This document shows positions 1 through 8,397 of a stretch of 64,000 nucleotides of DNA, piece after piece. Positions within the stretch are counted from its first letter, which is position 1; the number at the start of each line of letters is the position of its first letter. The stretch comes from Pseudomonas deceptionensis (lineage in GTDB: Bacteria; Pseudomonadota; Gammaproteobacteria; Pseudomonadales; Pseudomonadaceae), in contig NZ_FNUD01000002.1 of the NCBI RefSeq assembly GCF_900106095.1, positions 2,873,501-2,937,500 of the forward strand. Reading direction: 5' to 3'. Under the pieces are notes generated by a model. The model saw only the letters and a program-made list of their open reading frames with translations. It was not told where the DNA came from and made no database searches. The translations under genes were made by a program, and so were the position numbers.

Positions 1-79
1 ACCGCTTCGCGCTCCAACGCAGCCTTCGACAGCTGCTACGAGGTTTTGCATTCATACAATAAGAAGGAGAACTCCCCTC

Positions 80-1462
80 ATGCGACGTATCACACAGATG
101 GGCGGCTGGCTGTCAGTTGCCCTCGTTTTGAACGGTTACAGCGGGCTGGTATCCGCCCAGGCTCCCGCCGACCAGATCGCCCGGCTGGGCAAGGACCTGA
201 CCTGCGTCGGGGCACAAAGGGCAGGCAATGCCGAAGGCACCATCCCGGCGTTTGGCGGGCAATGGCTGGGCGCGGCGCCGGGGATGAAATTCGAGGGTAC
301 CGGCAAACACCCGATTGATCCTTACCCGAGCGAAAAGCCGTTGTTTGTGATCACTGCGCAAAATCTCGACCAGTACGCCGCGCATCTGTCCGAGGGGCAA
401 AAAGCCCTGTTCAAGCTCTACCCGCAAAGCTTCCGCATGCCGATTTACACGTCGCACCGCGACTTCCGCTTCTCTGACACGGTGTGCAAGGCCACCCTTG
501 AAAACGCATCGGTCGCCAAGCTGGTTGACGACGGCGAAGGCGTGGTCGCACGCACCGGCGGTGTGGCATTCCCGATCCCGCAAAACGGCATTGAACTGCT
601 GAAAAACGCCTCGCTGTTTACCGTGCGGGCCTGGACCGAGGAGTACACCTCCGACAACGCCTATGTGCTCAAGGACGGCAATATCAACTGGGGCCGCGTG
701 CACTCACGCAATATGGCGCCGGGGCTGGAGCCGGGCAAGATTGGCGACACCACCGGCAACTCCTCGTTCTACCTCAACGAAACCCTGCTGCCGCAGCGTG
801 ACAAGGGCGAAATCAACACTGGTACCGAGTACTGGAACGACAAGACCGAGCCGCGTCAGAGCTGGCGCTACGACCCGGGCACTCGCCGCGTGCGCCAGTC
901 CCCGGGTTATGGTTTTGACATGGCATTCCCGGGCTCGGGCGGTTCGATCACCGTCGACGAAGTCCGGATCTTTAACGGCTCTGCCCAGCGCTACAACTGG
1001 AACATCGTGGGTAAAAAAGAGCTGTATATCCCCTACAACACCGCGCGCCTGCACGGCAACGACCTGAAATACGCCAACCTGCTGACCCCCGGCCATATCA
1101 ACCCGGACAACATGCGTTACGAGCTGCACCGCGTGTGGGTGCTTGAAGGCGTACTCAAACCCGGCAACCGCCACCTGTATGGCAAGCGCACGATGTACAT
1201 CGACGAAGACAGCTGGTTCCCGATCATGGGCGACAACTACGACAACCGTGGCGAGCTGTGGCGCACCTCGATGGTCAACTACTTCTACGCCCCGGAAACC
1301 CAGACCTGGCAGGCCGGTGTTGGCCTGTATCACGACCTGAATGCCGGCAGCTACCTGGCTTTCAACCTGATCAACGAGCAGCGCAACGGCTATGTCCTGA
1401 ACAAGGGCGGTTTTGCTCCGGGGGATTTTGGCCCCGAAGCGGCACGCCGGGCCGGCAAGTAA
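80..1462 (+). CDS. DUF1329 domain protein, exported
   Basis: 460 aa with an N-terminal signal peptide (Met-Arg-Arg start, hydrophobic core, cleavage near Val-Ser-Ala-Gln at about residue 27). The family is DUF1329, a periplasmic or outer-membrane-associated protein whose structure is related to lipoprotein-carrier (LolA/LolB-like) folds; its exact role is not established. In Pseudomonas it is usually found next to a DUF1302 protein and lipid, steroid or acyl-CoA catabolic genes, as here. The start at 80 has a good ribosome site (AAGGAG, 63-68). It is followed by the DUF1302 gene in the same direction with a 99-base gap, so the two probably form one transcript. The family call is firm; a role in uptake or handling of a hydrophobic substrate is inferred. 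Confidence 0.85.
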   Translation: MRRITQMGGWLSVALVLNGYSGLVSAQAPADQIARLGKDLTCVGAQRAGNAEGTIPAFGGQWLGAAPGMKFEGTGKHPIDPYPSEKPLFVITAQNLDQYAAHLSEGQKALFKLYPQSFRMPIYTSHRDFRFSDTVCKATLENASVAKLVDDGEGVVARTGGVAFPIPQNGIELLKNASLFTVRAWTEEYTSDNAYVLKDGNINWGRVHSRNMAPGLEPGKIGDTTGNSSFYLNETLLPQRDKGEINTGTEYWNDKTEPRQSWRYDPGTRRVRQSPGYGFDMAFPGSGGSITVDEVRIFNGSAQRYNWNIVGKKELYIPYNTARLHGNDLKYANLLTPGHINPDNMRYELHRVWVLEGVLKPGNRHLYGKRTMYIDEDSWFPIMGDNYDNRGELWRTSMVNYFYAPETQTWQAGVGLYHDLNAGSYLAFNLINEQRNGYVLNKGGFAPGDFGPEAARRAGK

Positions 1463-1561
1463 CCCTGTAACTCCCTGACTTTGCCCAACGCCCACTGCCA
1501 CAGGCCCTGCCTGTGCGCAGAGGGCTGGGCGAAACAAAAAAACAATAAAAAGGAGCAAGGC

Positions 1562-3175
1562 ATGTTCAAGCACTACACACGTTTTGTGGGCACCGGTTTG
1601 CTGTCGGGGCTGAGCACTCTGGCGCTGGGGGCGCCGACCCTCGAACTGGGAGAAAACACCACCCTGGATTCGTCGCTGACCGTGAACTACACCGCCTCGA
1701 TGCGAACTGAAAAGCCGGATCACGAATATCTCAACAACATCAACTACGACGATGCCACACGCAACTTCAAGCGCGGTTCGTTGATCAACAACCGGGTCAG
1801 TGTGTTTGGCGAGTTGATGCTCAAGCACGACAACCTCGGCGCGGTGATGCGCGGCAGTCACTTCTATGACGAGGTCTACCACCAGCGCAACGACAACGAC
1901 TCACCGGACACGGTCAACAAGACAGGTCGCTACAACGACTTCAGCCAGGACACACGCAAACTCAGCGGCAGCAAGGCGCGCCTGCTGGACGCCTACGTGT
2001 ACGGCGACTTCACCGTCAACGACGATCAGTATGTGTCCCTCAAGGCAGGGCGGCATCTGGTGGCCTGGGGCGAGAGCCTGTTCTGGCCCAACATCAGCCA
2101 GGGCCAGGCACCGGTGGACGCGACCAAATTCAACGTGCCGGGCACAGAAGCCAAGGATGCCTACCTGCCGGTGGGGCAGGTTTCGGGCTCGTGGTCGGTG
2201 AATGAAGACCTGGCCTTGCTTGGCTTCTACCAATACAAGTGGGAAGAGACACAACTCAACCCGGTGGGCGACTACTTTGGCAGCGACACGTTTGGCCCGG
2301 GCGCCGAGTTCTTTCGTTTGGCCCCGGGCATTGTCGACAACCTGCCGGATGCGTCCGCTGTGGGGTATGGCGGTTCGGTCAAACCGGGCAACAGTGGCGA
2401 GTGGGGCCTTGGCACCCGTTACCGGGTGACGCAAAACACCGAAATCGGCCTGTTCCACTACCGTTACCACGACCGAGTGCCGGCGCTGTTTTTCGACTTT
2501 ACCGGCCAGACCCACTACTCCTCGCTGAACAAGGTGGGCGGTAATGGCAACGGACCGAGTTACCAGCTGGGCTACTTTGACAACATCAAACTGACTGGCA
2601 TGAGCTTCACCACCAAAGTGGGGGATTCCGTGCAGTTTGCCGGCGACCTGAGCTACCGCGACGGTGCGGCGGTGTACCTGAGCAATGGCGCCCCGGCCCG
2701 TGGCCAGGTGTGGCAAGGCAACCTGAACGCGGTGTACATCCTGGGGCCATCGTTTTTGGCGCAACAAACCACCTTGATGACCGAAGTGGTGCACCAGCGC
2801 ATTCAGGGTGTGGATGACCTGACCATCACCGGTGGCGGTGCGGGAACTGACGGGACCTTCAACAAATTCGTGTACGACGGCCAGACCCGGGGATCGAGCC
2901 TGCTGGGGTTGGGCGCGTACTTCGATCATCCGAACGTGTTCAATGGTTGGGACCTGACCACCAAGGCCACCTGGACCCAGAACATCGACGGCAGTGCTTA
3001 CTCGGGATTGGGTCGTGCGGAAAAGCGCCTGACCCTGGGCGGAGACTTCAAATACCTGGGCAACTTTCAGTTGGGGCTGACCTATGTGGCGTACCTGAGC
3101 TCGGCAGATATCGCCCAGGGGCGGACCATGGCGGACAGGGACTACCTGTCGTTTAACGGCAAGTACACGTTCTGA
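1562..3175 (+). CDS. DUF1302 domain outer-membrane protein
   Basis: 537 aa with a signal peptide ending near Ala-Leu-Gly-Ala (residues 16-24) and a body rich in alternating polar and aromatic stretches that ends in Lys-Tyr-Thr-Phe, the C-terminal aromatic signature of outer-membrane beta-barrels. This fits the DUF1302 family. An upstream in-frame TTG at 1481 would add 27 residues with no signal-peptide character; the ATG at 1562 sits behind AAAAGGAG (1548-1555) and is preferred. It pairs with the DUF1329 protein upstream. The two families co-occur beside beta-oxidation clusters for hydrophobic compounds, so a substrate channel is a reasonable inference, not shown. A strong terminator follows at 3203-3252. 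Confidence 0.82.
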   Translation: MFKHYTRFVGTGLLSGLSTLALGAPTLELGENTTLDSSLTVNYTASMRTEKPDHEYLNNINYDDATRNFKRGSLINNRVSVFGELMLKHDNLGAVMRGSHFYDEVYHQRNDNDSPDTVNKTGRYNDFSQDTRKLSGSKARLLDAYVYGDFTVNDDQYVSLKAGRHLVAWGESLFWPNISQGQAPVDATKFNVPGTEAKDAYLPVGQVSGSWSVNEDLALLGFYQYKWEETQLNPVGDYFGSDTFGPGAEFFRLAPGIVDNLPDASAVGYGGSVKPGNSGEWGLGTRYRVTQNTEIGLFHYRYHDRVPALFFDFTGQTHYSSLNKVGGNGNGPSYQLGYFDNIKLTGMSFTTKVGDSVQFAGDLSYRDGAAVYLSNGAPARGQVWQGNLNAVYILGPSFLAQQTTLMTEVVHQRIQGVDDLTITGGGAGTDGTFNKFVYDGQTRGSSLLGLGAYFDHPNVFNGWDLTTKATWTQNIDGSAYSGLGRAEKRLTLGGDFKYLGNFQLGLTYVAYLSSADIAQGRTMADRDYLSFNGKYTF

Positions 3176-3201
3176 AGGTGAGGGGAGGGCGGCAGGACCA
3201 G

Positions 3202-3252
3202 CCCTCACCCCAACCCCCTACCTCCGGGAGGGGGTTGGGGTGAGGTTTTTTT
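3202..3252. terminator. CT-rich palindrome acting as terminator
   Basis: Near-perfect inverted repeat (left arm from CCTCACCCCAACCCCCT, right arm AGGGGGTTGGGGTGAGG) followed by seven T (3246-3252). It lies between the convergent DUF1302 and acyl-CoA dehydrogenase genes. Related palindromes occur at 17829-17881 and 20389-20431, so it is a dispersed element as well as a terminator. Confidence 0.85.
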
Positions 3253-3265
3253 ACTCAATGCGGTC

Positions 3266-4450
3266 TTACCGCGCCTCCCGCGGCATCCCCAACGCTCGCT
3301 CGGCAATGATATTGCGCTGAATCTCATTGCTGCCGCCATAAAGGGTATCCGCCCGGGTAAACAGAAACAGCGCCTGCAACCGGGTCAGTTCATAGGGCGC
3401 CCCGGCCAGCAATTCGGCCTCTGGCCCCAGCACATCCATCGCCAGCTTGCCCAGCTCCACATGCCAGGTCGACCAAGCCAGTTTGTAGATAGTCGCCTCA
3501 GGCCGCAGGCTGCCATCCTGTACCCCGGACAACATGCGCAGCGAGTTGTAGCGCAACACCCGCAAGCCGCTCCAGGCCTGGGCGATGCGCTGGCGCAGCA
3601 CCGGGTCTTGTGCCGCGCCATTGGCCTTGGCGATACGCACCACTTCGTCCAGTTCATTCTGAAACTGCATCTGCTGACCCAGGGTCGACACCCCGCGTTC
3701 AAACCCCAGCAGCGCCATGGCGATTTTCCAGCCATCGCCCGGTTGACCGATCAGGTTGTCTGGCGACGCCTGCGCCTGATCAAAAAACACTTCGTTGAAC
3801 TCACTGGTGCCGGTCAGTTGCCGGATCGGCTGCACCCGGATGCCCGGCTGGTCCATTTCGACCAACAAGAACGACAGGCCGCGATGGCCCACACTGCCCG
3901 GTTCGGTACGCGCCAGCACAAAGCACCAGTCCGACTCGTGGGCCAGCGAGGTCCAGACCTTTTGCCCGCTGATCAACCATTGCCCGCTGTCTTCATCGAA
4001 GCTGGCGCGGGTCTTGATATTGGCCAGGTCCGACCCTGCACCCGGCTCGGAGTAGCCCTGGCACCAAAAGTGCCGGCCCGCAAGAATCGGCGGCAAAAAG
4101 CGTTGCTGCTGTTCGCGGGTGCCAAAGGCCGCAATTGTCGGCCCGACCAGCCCTTCGCCAATATGGCCCATGCGCCCCGGGCCGCCCGCCCGGGCATACT
4201 CTTCGAAAAAGATCACTTGCTGGTTGATGCTCAAGCCACGACCGCCATGCTCGGTGGCCCAACCTGCACCCACCCAGCGGCCTTGGGCCAACACCTGTTC
4301 CCAGCGCTTGCGCAACTCGGGAGCAAACGCCTCATCCCCCGGGCCACCGCGAAAGCGCAAGGCTGCAAAGTCACCGCTCAAGTGCAGGTGCATCCATTGC
4401 GTCACCTGCTGGCGAAACTGCTCATCTGCCGCGCTAAAACCGATATTCAT
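3266..4450 (-). CDS. acyl-CoA dehydrogenase, large-type subunit of a probable heteromeric pair
   Basis: 394 aa FAD-dependent acyl-CoA dehydrogenase that would introduce an alpha-beta double bond into an acyl-CoA. Visible signatures are the FAD/substrate motif CQGYSEPGAGSDLA in the middle domain and the C-terminal YGGSNEIQRNIIAERALG. At the place where medium-chain enzymes carry the catalytic Glu (Tyr-Glu-Gly-Thr) this protein has Gly, as do steroid-type FadE heteromers whose base lies elsewhere. An in-frame start at 4609 would add 53 atypical residues; ATG 4448-4450 (MNIGFSAADEQ) overlaps the stop of the neighbouring dehydrogenase (ATGA), implying translational coupling and an obligate partner. 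The substrate is unknown, probably bulky or polycyclic given the context. Confidence 0.88.
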   Translation of the reverse strand: MNIGFSAADEQFRQQVTQWMHLHLSGDFAALRFRGGPGDEAFAPELRKRWEQVLAQGRWVGAGWATEHGGRGLSINQQVIFFEEYARAGGPGRMGHIGEGLVGPTIAAFGTREQQQRFLPPILAGRHFWCQGYSEPGAGSDLANIKTRASFDEDSGQWLISGQKVWTSLAHESDWCFVLARTEPGSVGHRGLSFLLVEMDQPGIRVQPIRQLTGTSEFNEVFFDQAQASPDNLIGQPGDGWKIAMALLGFERGVSTLGQQMQFQNELDEVVRIAKANGAAQDPVLRQRIAQAWSGLRVLRYNSLRMLSGVQDGSLRPEATIYKLAWSTWHVELGKLAMDVLGPEAELLAGAPYELTRLQALFLFTRADTLYGGSNEIQRNIIAERALGMPREAR

Positions 4451-5619
4451 GTGCGCTCTCCGAAAATCTGCCGGGCCAGTTGCTCGCGATGAAACGCCGG
4501 GGTGCCGAGCATTTGCTCGCTGGCCCGTGCCCGTTTGAAATACAAATGCGGGTCGTATTCCCAGGTAAAGCCCACGCCACCATGCAACTGGATGGACTCG
4601 GCGGCACACTGAAAAAAACCTTCACTGGCAAAAATCTTCGCGGTGGCCGCGGCTTCCCCCAGTTGCTGGCGAATGCTTGGGTCTCCATCGATATTCAGGC
4701 ACTCGGCGGCAATACAGGCGGCGTAGTAACTGGCCGAGCGGGCGCATTCGATGGCGAGCATCAGGTCGGCGCAACGGTGCTTGATGGCCTGAAAACTGGC
4801 AATGCGCCGACCAAACTGCTCACGGCCGTTGATGTAGCCCAAGGTGATGTCCAGCGACTGTTGAGCGCCGCCAGTCTGCTCGCTGGCCAGGCCTACGCAA
4901 GCGATCTGCAGCACATCGCGCAGCATGGGCCAGCCCTGTCCGGGCTCGCTGAGCAACTGTTCGTCGCAGACGGCAACGTCATGCAGCGTGATGGTGGCCA
5001 GGCGGCGGGTCTGATCCAGTGTCGGTTGCAACTGGCGCTGCAGGCCAGGTGTGTCGGCTGGCAGTGCAAACAGGCGGATACCGGCTTCACCGACGCTGCC
5101 CGGGGTGCGTGTGGCAATGATCAGCAGGTCGCAGTCAGCGCCGTCGATCACATAGCGATACTCGCCGTTGAGGCGATAGCCCCCGGCGTAACTCTGCGCA
5201 TAGACCTGCACGCCGCTGTCGTCCCAGCGCGGGGCACTGGTAAAGGCCACGCTGGCGCGAACTTCGCCTGCGGCAATCAAGGGCAGCCAGCGTTGCTTGA
5301 GTGCTTCATTGCGGCTGAGCAACAGGGCAGGGGTAGCCAGGCAGCAGGTGGCAAAAAAAGGTGTAGGCAGCAGGCGGCGGCCCAATTGCTCCTGTAACAG
5401 GCAGACTTCGACAAAGCCCGACCCGAGCCCGCCATAGGCTTCGGGAATCGCCAGTGCGGGCCAGTACAGTTCTTGAGCCATTTGCGCCCAGGTATCGGCG
5501 TCATACCCGCGTTCGCTGGTCATCGCCGTGCGCACGGCGCTGGAGCTGGCAACCTGGGTCAAAAAGCGTTCGGCAGCGGTTTGAATCATTCGCTGCTCGT
5601 CAGTCAGGGCAAGCTCCAT
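4447..5619 (-). CDS. acyl-CoA dehydrogenase, partner subunit
   Basis: 390 aa, acyl-CoA dehydrogenase fold with N-terminal MELALTDEQRMIQTAAERFL and the C-terminal motif IQLHGGVGFTWEYDPHLYF typical of this superfamily. It is first in a two-gene operon with the dehydrogenase at 3266-4450, which starts inside its stop codon. Tandem dehydrogenases coupled like this commonly form alpha2-beta2 heterotetramers (for example steroid-degrading FadE pairs). A start at 5682 is possible but adds a non-conserved 21-residue extension. The gene lies tail-to-tail with nothing: upstream is the 3' end of the fimbrial operon on the same strand, so the fimbrial transcript could read into it unless stopped in the 99-base gap. 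Confidence 0.88.
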   Translation of the reverse strand: MELALTDEQRMIQTAAERFLTQVASSSAVRTAMTSERGYDADTWAQMAQELYWPALAIPEAYGGLGSGFVEVCLLQEQLGRRLLPTPFFATCCLATPALLLSRNEALKQRWLPLIAAGEVRASVAFTSAPRWDDSGVQVYAQSYAGGYRLNGEYRYVIDGADCDLLIIATRTPGSVGEAGIRLFALPADTPGLQRQLQPTLDQTRRLATITLHDVAVCDEQLLSEPGQGWPMLRDVLQIACVGLASEQTGGAQQSLDITLGYINGREQFGRRIASFQAIKHRCADLMLAIECARSASYYAACIAAECLNIDGDPSIRQQLGEAAATAKIFASEGFFQCAAESIQLHGGVGFTWEYDPHLYFKRARASEQMLGTPAFHREQLARQIFGERT

Positions 5620-5718
5620 ATGGGCCTCGTCGTAGAAATACGGATCAAGGCGCCAGCATGAAAGCGTCCAGCACGGGTGCAATCCCTGAGCCGGACTAGT
5701 CCGTTTGAGGGCTCTGCA

Positions 5719-6924
5719 TCAGAGGTCGGAATCCCAGATTACCGTGATATTGCCTTTGTAATTGCCTTGCTCGGAGAGCATTTCTTCTACATGTCTTTTC
5801 TGGATTTCGAAGTGCAACGAAGAGGCTCTGTTATCCACATAAAACGTGGATTTGAAGACCTGGGCTGTAGTAACACTCAGCGGCTTGCGGGAAACAGCGG
5901 AAGAATCACCGTCATTGGCGATACCATTGGGCATACTGACCAGTACATCTACCGGTACTTCATGGCTGCCGTTACTGATTGCACAGGTATCGCCCATCAT
6001 CTGCTCACAACTCAGTTGCATCTTGAAGCGTGAACTGGCGGAAATCAGAACGGTTTGGTCTCGGTATATTTTTTCGGGTACACGGCCCTTTTGCAGCCAT
6101 TGCTGCCAACCGCCTTTGGGGGTCAATTCGACTTTGTTACCACCGGGTGGGATAGCGACTTTAAGGGTGTGTTGTACATTCAGGGTGAAATTCAACGATA
6201 AAAGAGAGTCTGTCGGGATCATGACATCGCCCATATCAAAATCCTCGTTTGGGCCGAGCGTATAAGTGATGTTTCCGAAGTAACTGCCCGTTGACATTTT
6301 CAGTGGGTTGGGCGTTTGTAGTTCATAGGCAAAGTCCAGATAGTTGTAGCGAAATCTAGGGATTTTGAATTGTGCCTGCTTTTGACAAGGTGCCTGAGAA
6401 GGTGTTGTCCAGAAGAACGTAAAGTCAATATGGTTGTACGACACAGTATCGCTGTAGCCTGAGCAATTTCCAGGTGGTGTGTTCCATGATACTCCCCACA
6501 TCATTCTATGTGCCGGGCCTATGTCTATGCCGGGAAGGCCGTCATTTACAAGTAACCTGATGTCGTCCGGAGCGACTCGGTACTGCGAACCGAATCCAAC
6601 AATTCGAACTCGAACGGTTTCTTGCGCACCTGTCTGGCTATGGGTAACCATAAAATCTCGCCATTCGGTAGGGATGTAAAATATTGCGCCTTGGCGCGGG
6701 TCAGTATGCTTGGCTACGATGGGGTGTTTTGAGTTAAAGGCAATGGGTGTGCGTAAACTGAACATGTTGTTAGCTTGGCACTTACTAGGGTAGAAAAAGC
6801 AATATCCGGTAGGTTCTGTCTTGTTTTCGAATTTATTAAAGAAGGGGTTTGATGGGTCAGGCTTAAATTCCGCCTGGATGTTAAGTTCGGCACCTTGTGC
6901 TATGGCCATGCTGGCGAGAGTCAT
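5719..6924 (-). CDS. CS1/CFA-I-type fimbrial tip adhesin; signal peptide out of frame
   Basis: 401 aa from the only in-frame ATG. Last gene of the fimbrial operon and its largest non-usher product, the position and size of the tip adhesins CfaE and CblD of the alternate chaperone-usher family. The C-terminal end (GNYKGNITVIWDSD) looks like the last strand of a pilin-type domain. Translation from 6924 gives only MTLASMAIA before the mature protein, too short for secretion. A start at 6992 (MKHTLKFINK) reads in another frame and stops at 6939-6941; adding one T to the seven-T run at 6954-6960 would join the two into a normal signal peptide. The gene is AT-rich compared with the chromosome. The function is inferred from operon position; the sequence is too diverged to assign a receptor. 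Confidence 0.72.
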   Translation of the reverse strand: MTLASMAIAQGAELNIQAEFKPDPSNPFFNKFENKTEPTGYCFFYPSKCQANNMFSLRTPIAFNSKHPIVAKHTDPRQGAIFYIPTEWRDFMVTHSQTGAQETVRVRIVGFGSQYRVAPDDIRLLVNDGLPGIDIGPAHRMMWGVSWNTPPGNCSGYSDTVSYNHIDFTFFWTTPSQAPCQKQAQFKIPRFRYNYLDFAYELQTPNPLKMSTGSYFGNITYTLGPNEDFDMGDVMIPTDSLLSLNFTLNVQHTLKVAIPPGGNKVELTPKGGWQQWLQKGRVPEKIYRDQTVLISASSRFKMQLSCEQMMGDTCAISNGSHEVPVDVLVSMPNGIANDGDSSAVSRKPLSVTTAQVFKSTFYVDNRASSLHFEIQKRHVEEMLSEQGNYKGNITVIWDSDL

Positions 6925-6953
6925 GACGGTGGCAGCTACTAAGTTCGTACAAT

Positions 6954-6960
6954 AAAAAAA
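6954..6960 (-). repeat. seven-base T tract breaking the adhesin reading frame
   Basis: On the coding (minus) strand the bases between an upstream ATG (6990-6992) and the adhesin frame include TTTTTTT. Eight T would give one continuous frame with a complete signal peptide; seven T puts it out of frame. This is the layout of a slipped-strand contingency tract, but a fixed mutation or a base-calling error in a homopolymer are equally compatible. Confidence 0.6.
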
Positions 6961-7097
6961 GTTTTATTTATAAACTTCAGTGTGTGTTTCATGTGAATAC
7001 CGTTGTGTCGACTCTGAGCACCGGTTTACATGCACTGGTTGCCTGAGCCTGAGTGAGCAGATTCACTCTGCAGTGAATTTTATTTACAAGTTTGCTC

Positions 7098-7595
7098 TCA
7101 ACCTGAGGGCGTCTGCGCCTCAAAAATAATGATCATACTGCCGTAATACTCCCCCGGTCGGAAACCGCCTTGCGGCTTGATGACTTCGATTGCCAACGGG
7201 ACCCTTGCACCGGGTTTTGCTTCACTCTCGGGCACCACTACGGTGTCAGTCAGCGTGAGCAATTGGTTATTGAACTTGACACTCAGGCCGATCAAGTCCT
7301 CCCCATTGAATATTTGAGGCTCATGACCCAGACGCGCCGTGATGCCACCGCTGACGTTGCGCACGTCGAATAATGCGCGCAACGGCTTAAGCGTTTCGCG
7401 GCTTGAATCCCAGCTCATTATCTGCTCGTGCTCCAGAAACCTGGAGTCGACGGGCAGCACGTAAAAGTCCGCCGTCGGGATGCTCACAGTGACTTCGAAT
7501 ATTTGCTCTTCACGGGCTGCAAACCCTGCCTGCATCCAGAGTGCCAGGCTTGCCGCGATAGCCAGGTGCGAGATTTTGCAGGCAGGCTCACGCAT
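7098..7595 (-). CDS. CS1-type fimbrial minor subunit
   Basis: 165 aa with a signal peptide (cleavage near Ala-Gly-Phe-Ala-Ala, residues 23-27). The mature start carries the pattern VSIPTADFYVLPVD, matching the major pilin's AVIPASTFHALPF, so the two are paralogues of the CFA/I (CS1) pilin family. As in that family the mature protein has no cysteine pair. The C-terminus (GEYYGSMIIIFEAQ) is the expected donor/G-strand-like end. Its ATG overlaps the chaperone stop by one base (TAATG). The position between chaperone and tip adhesin suggests an adaptor or minor shaft subunit; a second fimbrial type is less likely. Confidence 0.78.
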   Translation of the reverse strand: MREPACKISHLAIAASLALWMQAGFAAREEQIFEVTVSIPTADFYVLPVDSRFLEHEQIMSWDSSRETLKPLRALFDVRNVSGGITARLGHEPQIFNGEDLIGLSVKFNNQLLTLTDTVVVPESEAKPGARVPLAIEVIKPQGGFRPGEYYGSMIIIFEAQTPSG

Positions 7596-8332
7596 TAGCC
7601 TTTTACCTCAATGATTTTCTGTTTATTGGCTTCAATCAGGTTAAAGCGATAGTGGCGTCCGGGTTCTTTGGTGAAGCTGAATGTACGGCCCGGCAACACA
7701 TGGTTTTTCGTGACGGGTTTGCAGTCTTGCAATTCCTTGGTTGCGCAGTCCTTGAAATCATCGACCAGCACCACGGTATTGCCTTTATTTTTGATGGAGT
7801 AGAGCCCCTTGTTGTCATCAATGAGTGTGTCAACACGGATGTTCTTGGGGCGTACCATAAAAATGGTGCCGTAACCGGCCAATACGTTAACGCCGGCAGA
7901 CAGGGTCTTTTTGTAGCCTTCGGTTTGTTCCTGGCTCAAGGCAAACTCGTCTTCTTTTTCAGGAACCACCGGCACAAAGCGTACGCGAAAGTAGCGTTCA
8001 TGGTCGCGGTTGCCCATGAACAACAAGCGTGAGCCCTGAGTCCCGTTGGCGGGCACAATCAAACGCGCCGGGCTTGCCATCAAACCGTCGCGAACACTGC
8101 CTGCCTGGGTTTTCAATGGCACTTCTTCAGAGGTACCGTCTGCCTTGTAAATAATCTCCAGGATGCTGATGCGGATAAACGCGGTGCTGTTGCCGCCATT
8201 GAAGATGCGTTTCAAATAGGTACTTTTGTCGCTGTCCATGTAGTCATGCATGCTGCCGGGGTTAATGTTGGGGCCTGCAGCGGCATTGAACGAAATCAGT
8301 AAAAGGCCAATGATTGAACAGAGGTGTTTCAT
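7595..8332 (-). CDS. periplasmic fimbrial chaperone, CS1/alternate family
   Basis: 245 aa with an 18-20 residue signal peptide (MKHLCSIIGLLLISFNAAAG). It has the two-domain layout of alternate-family chaperones such as CfaA/CblB: an N-terminal immunoglobulin-like domain with the motif SPARLIVPANGTQGSRLLF, the strand RYFRVRFVPVVPE, and a C-terminal domain with paired cysteines (DDFKDCATKELQDC) and a final strand rich in charged residues. It would hold pilins in the periplasm and pass them to the usher encoded just upstream. There is a 65-base gap to the usher and a one-base overlap with the next pilin gene. Confidence 0.82.
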   Translation of the reverse strand: MKHLCSIIGLLLISFNAAAGPNINPGSMHDYMDSDKSTYLKRIFNGGNSTAFIRISILEIIYKADGTSEEVPLKTQAGSVRDGLMASPARLIVPANGTQGSRLLFMGNRDHERYFRVRFVPVVPEKEDEFALSQEQTEGYKKTLSAGVNVLAGYGTIFMVRPKNIRVDTLIDDNKGLYSIKNKGNTVVLVDDFKDCATKELQDCKPVTKNHVLPGRTFSFTKEPGRHYRFNLIEANKQKIIEVKG

Positions 8333-8397
8333 GTTTGAATCTCACTATTGGGCATGCGTGTCATGAATAACAGTTGTACGTTTGATTACGGCGACTA

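Noticed and set aside
704..1882. Long open frames antisense to the DUF1329/DUF1302 genes, and similar long antisense frames over thiolases, receptors and purF
   Set aside because: They mirror high-GC coding genes whose third-position bias leaves the opposite strand open; translations are low-complexity and match no family.
5620..5718. GGACTAGTCC palindrome between the fimbrial operon and the dehydrogenase pair as an insertion scar or terminator
   Set aside because: Short palindrome without T run or flanking direct repeats; not enough to call.
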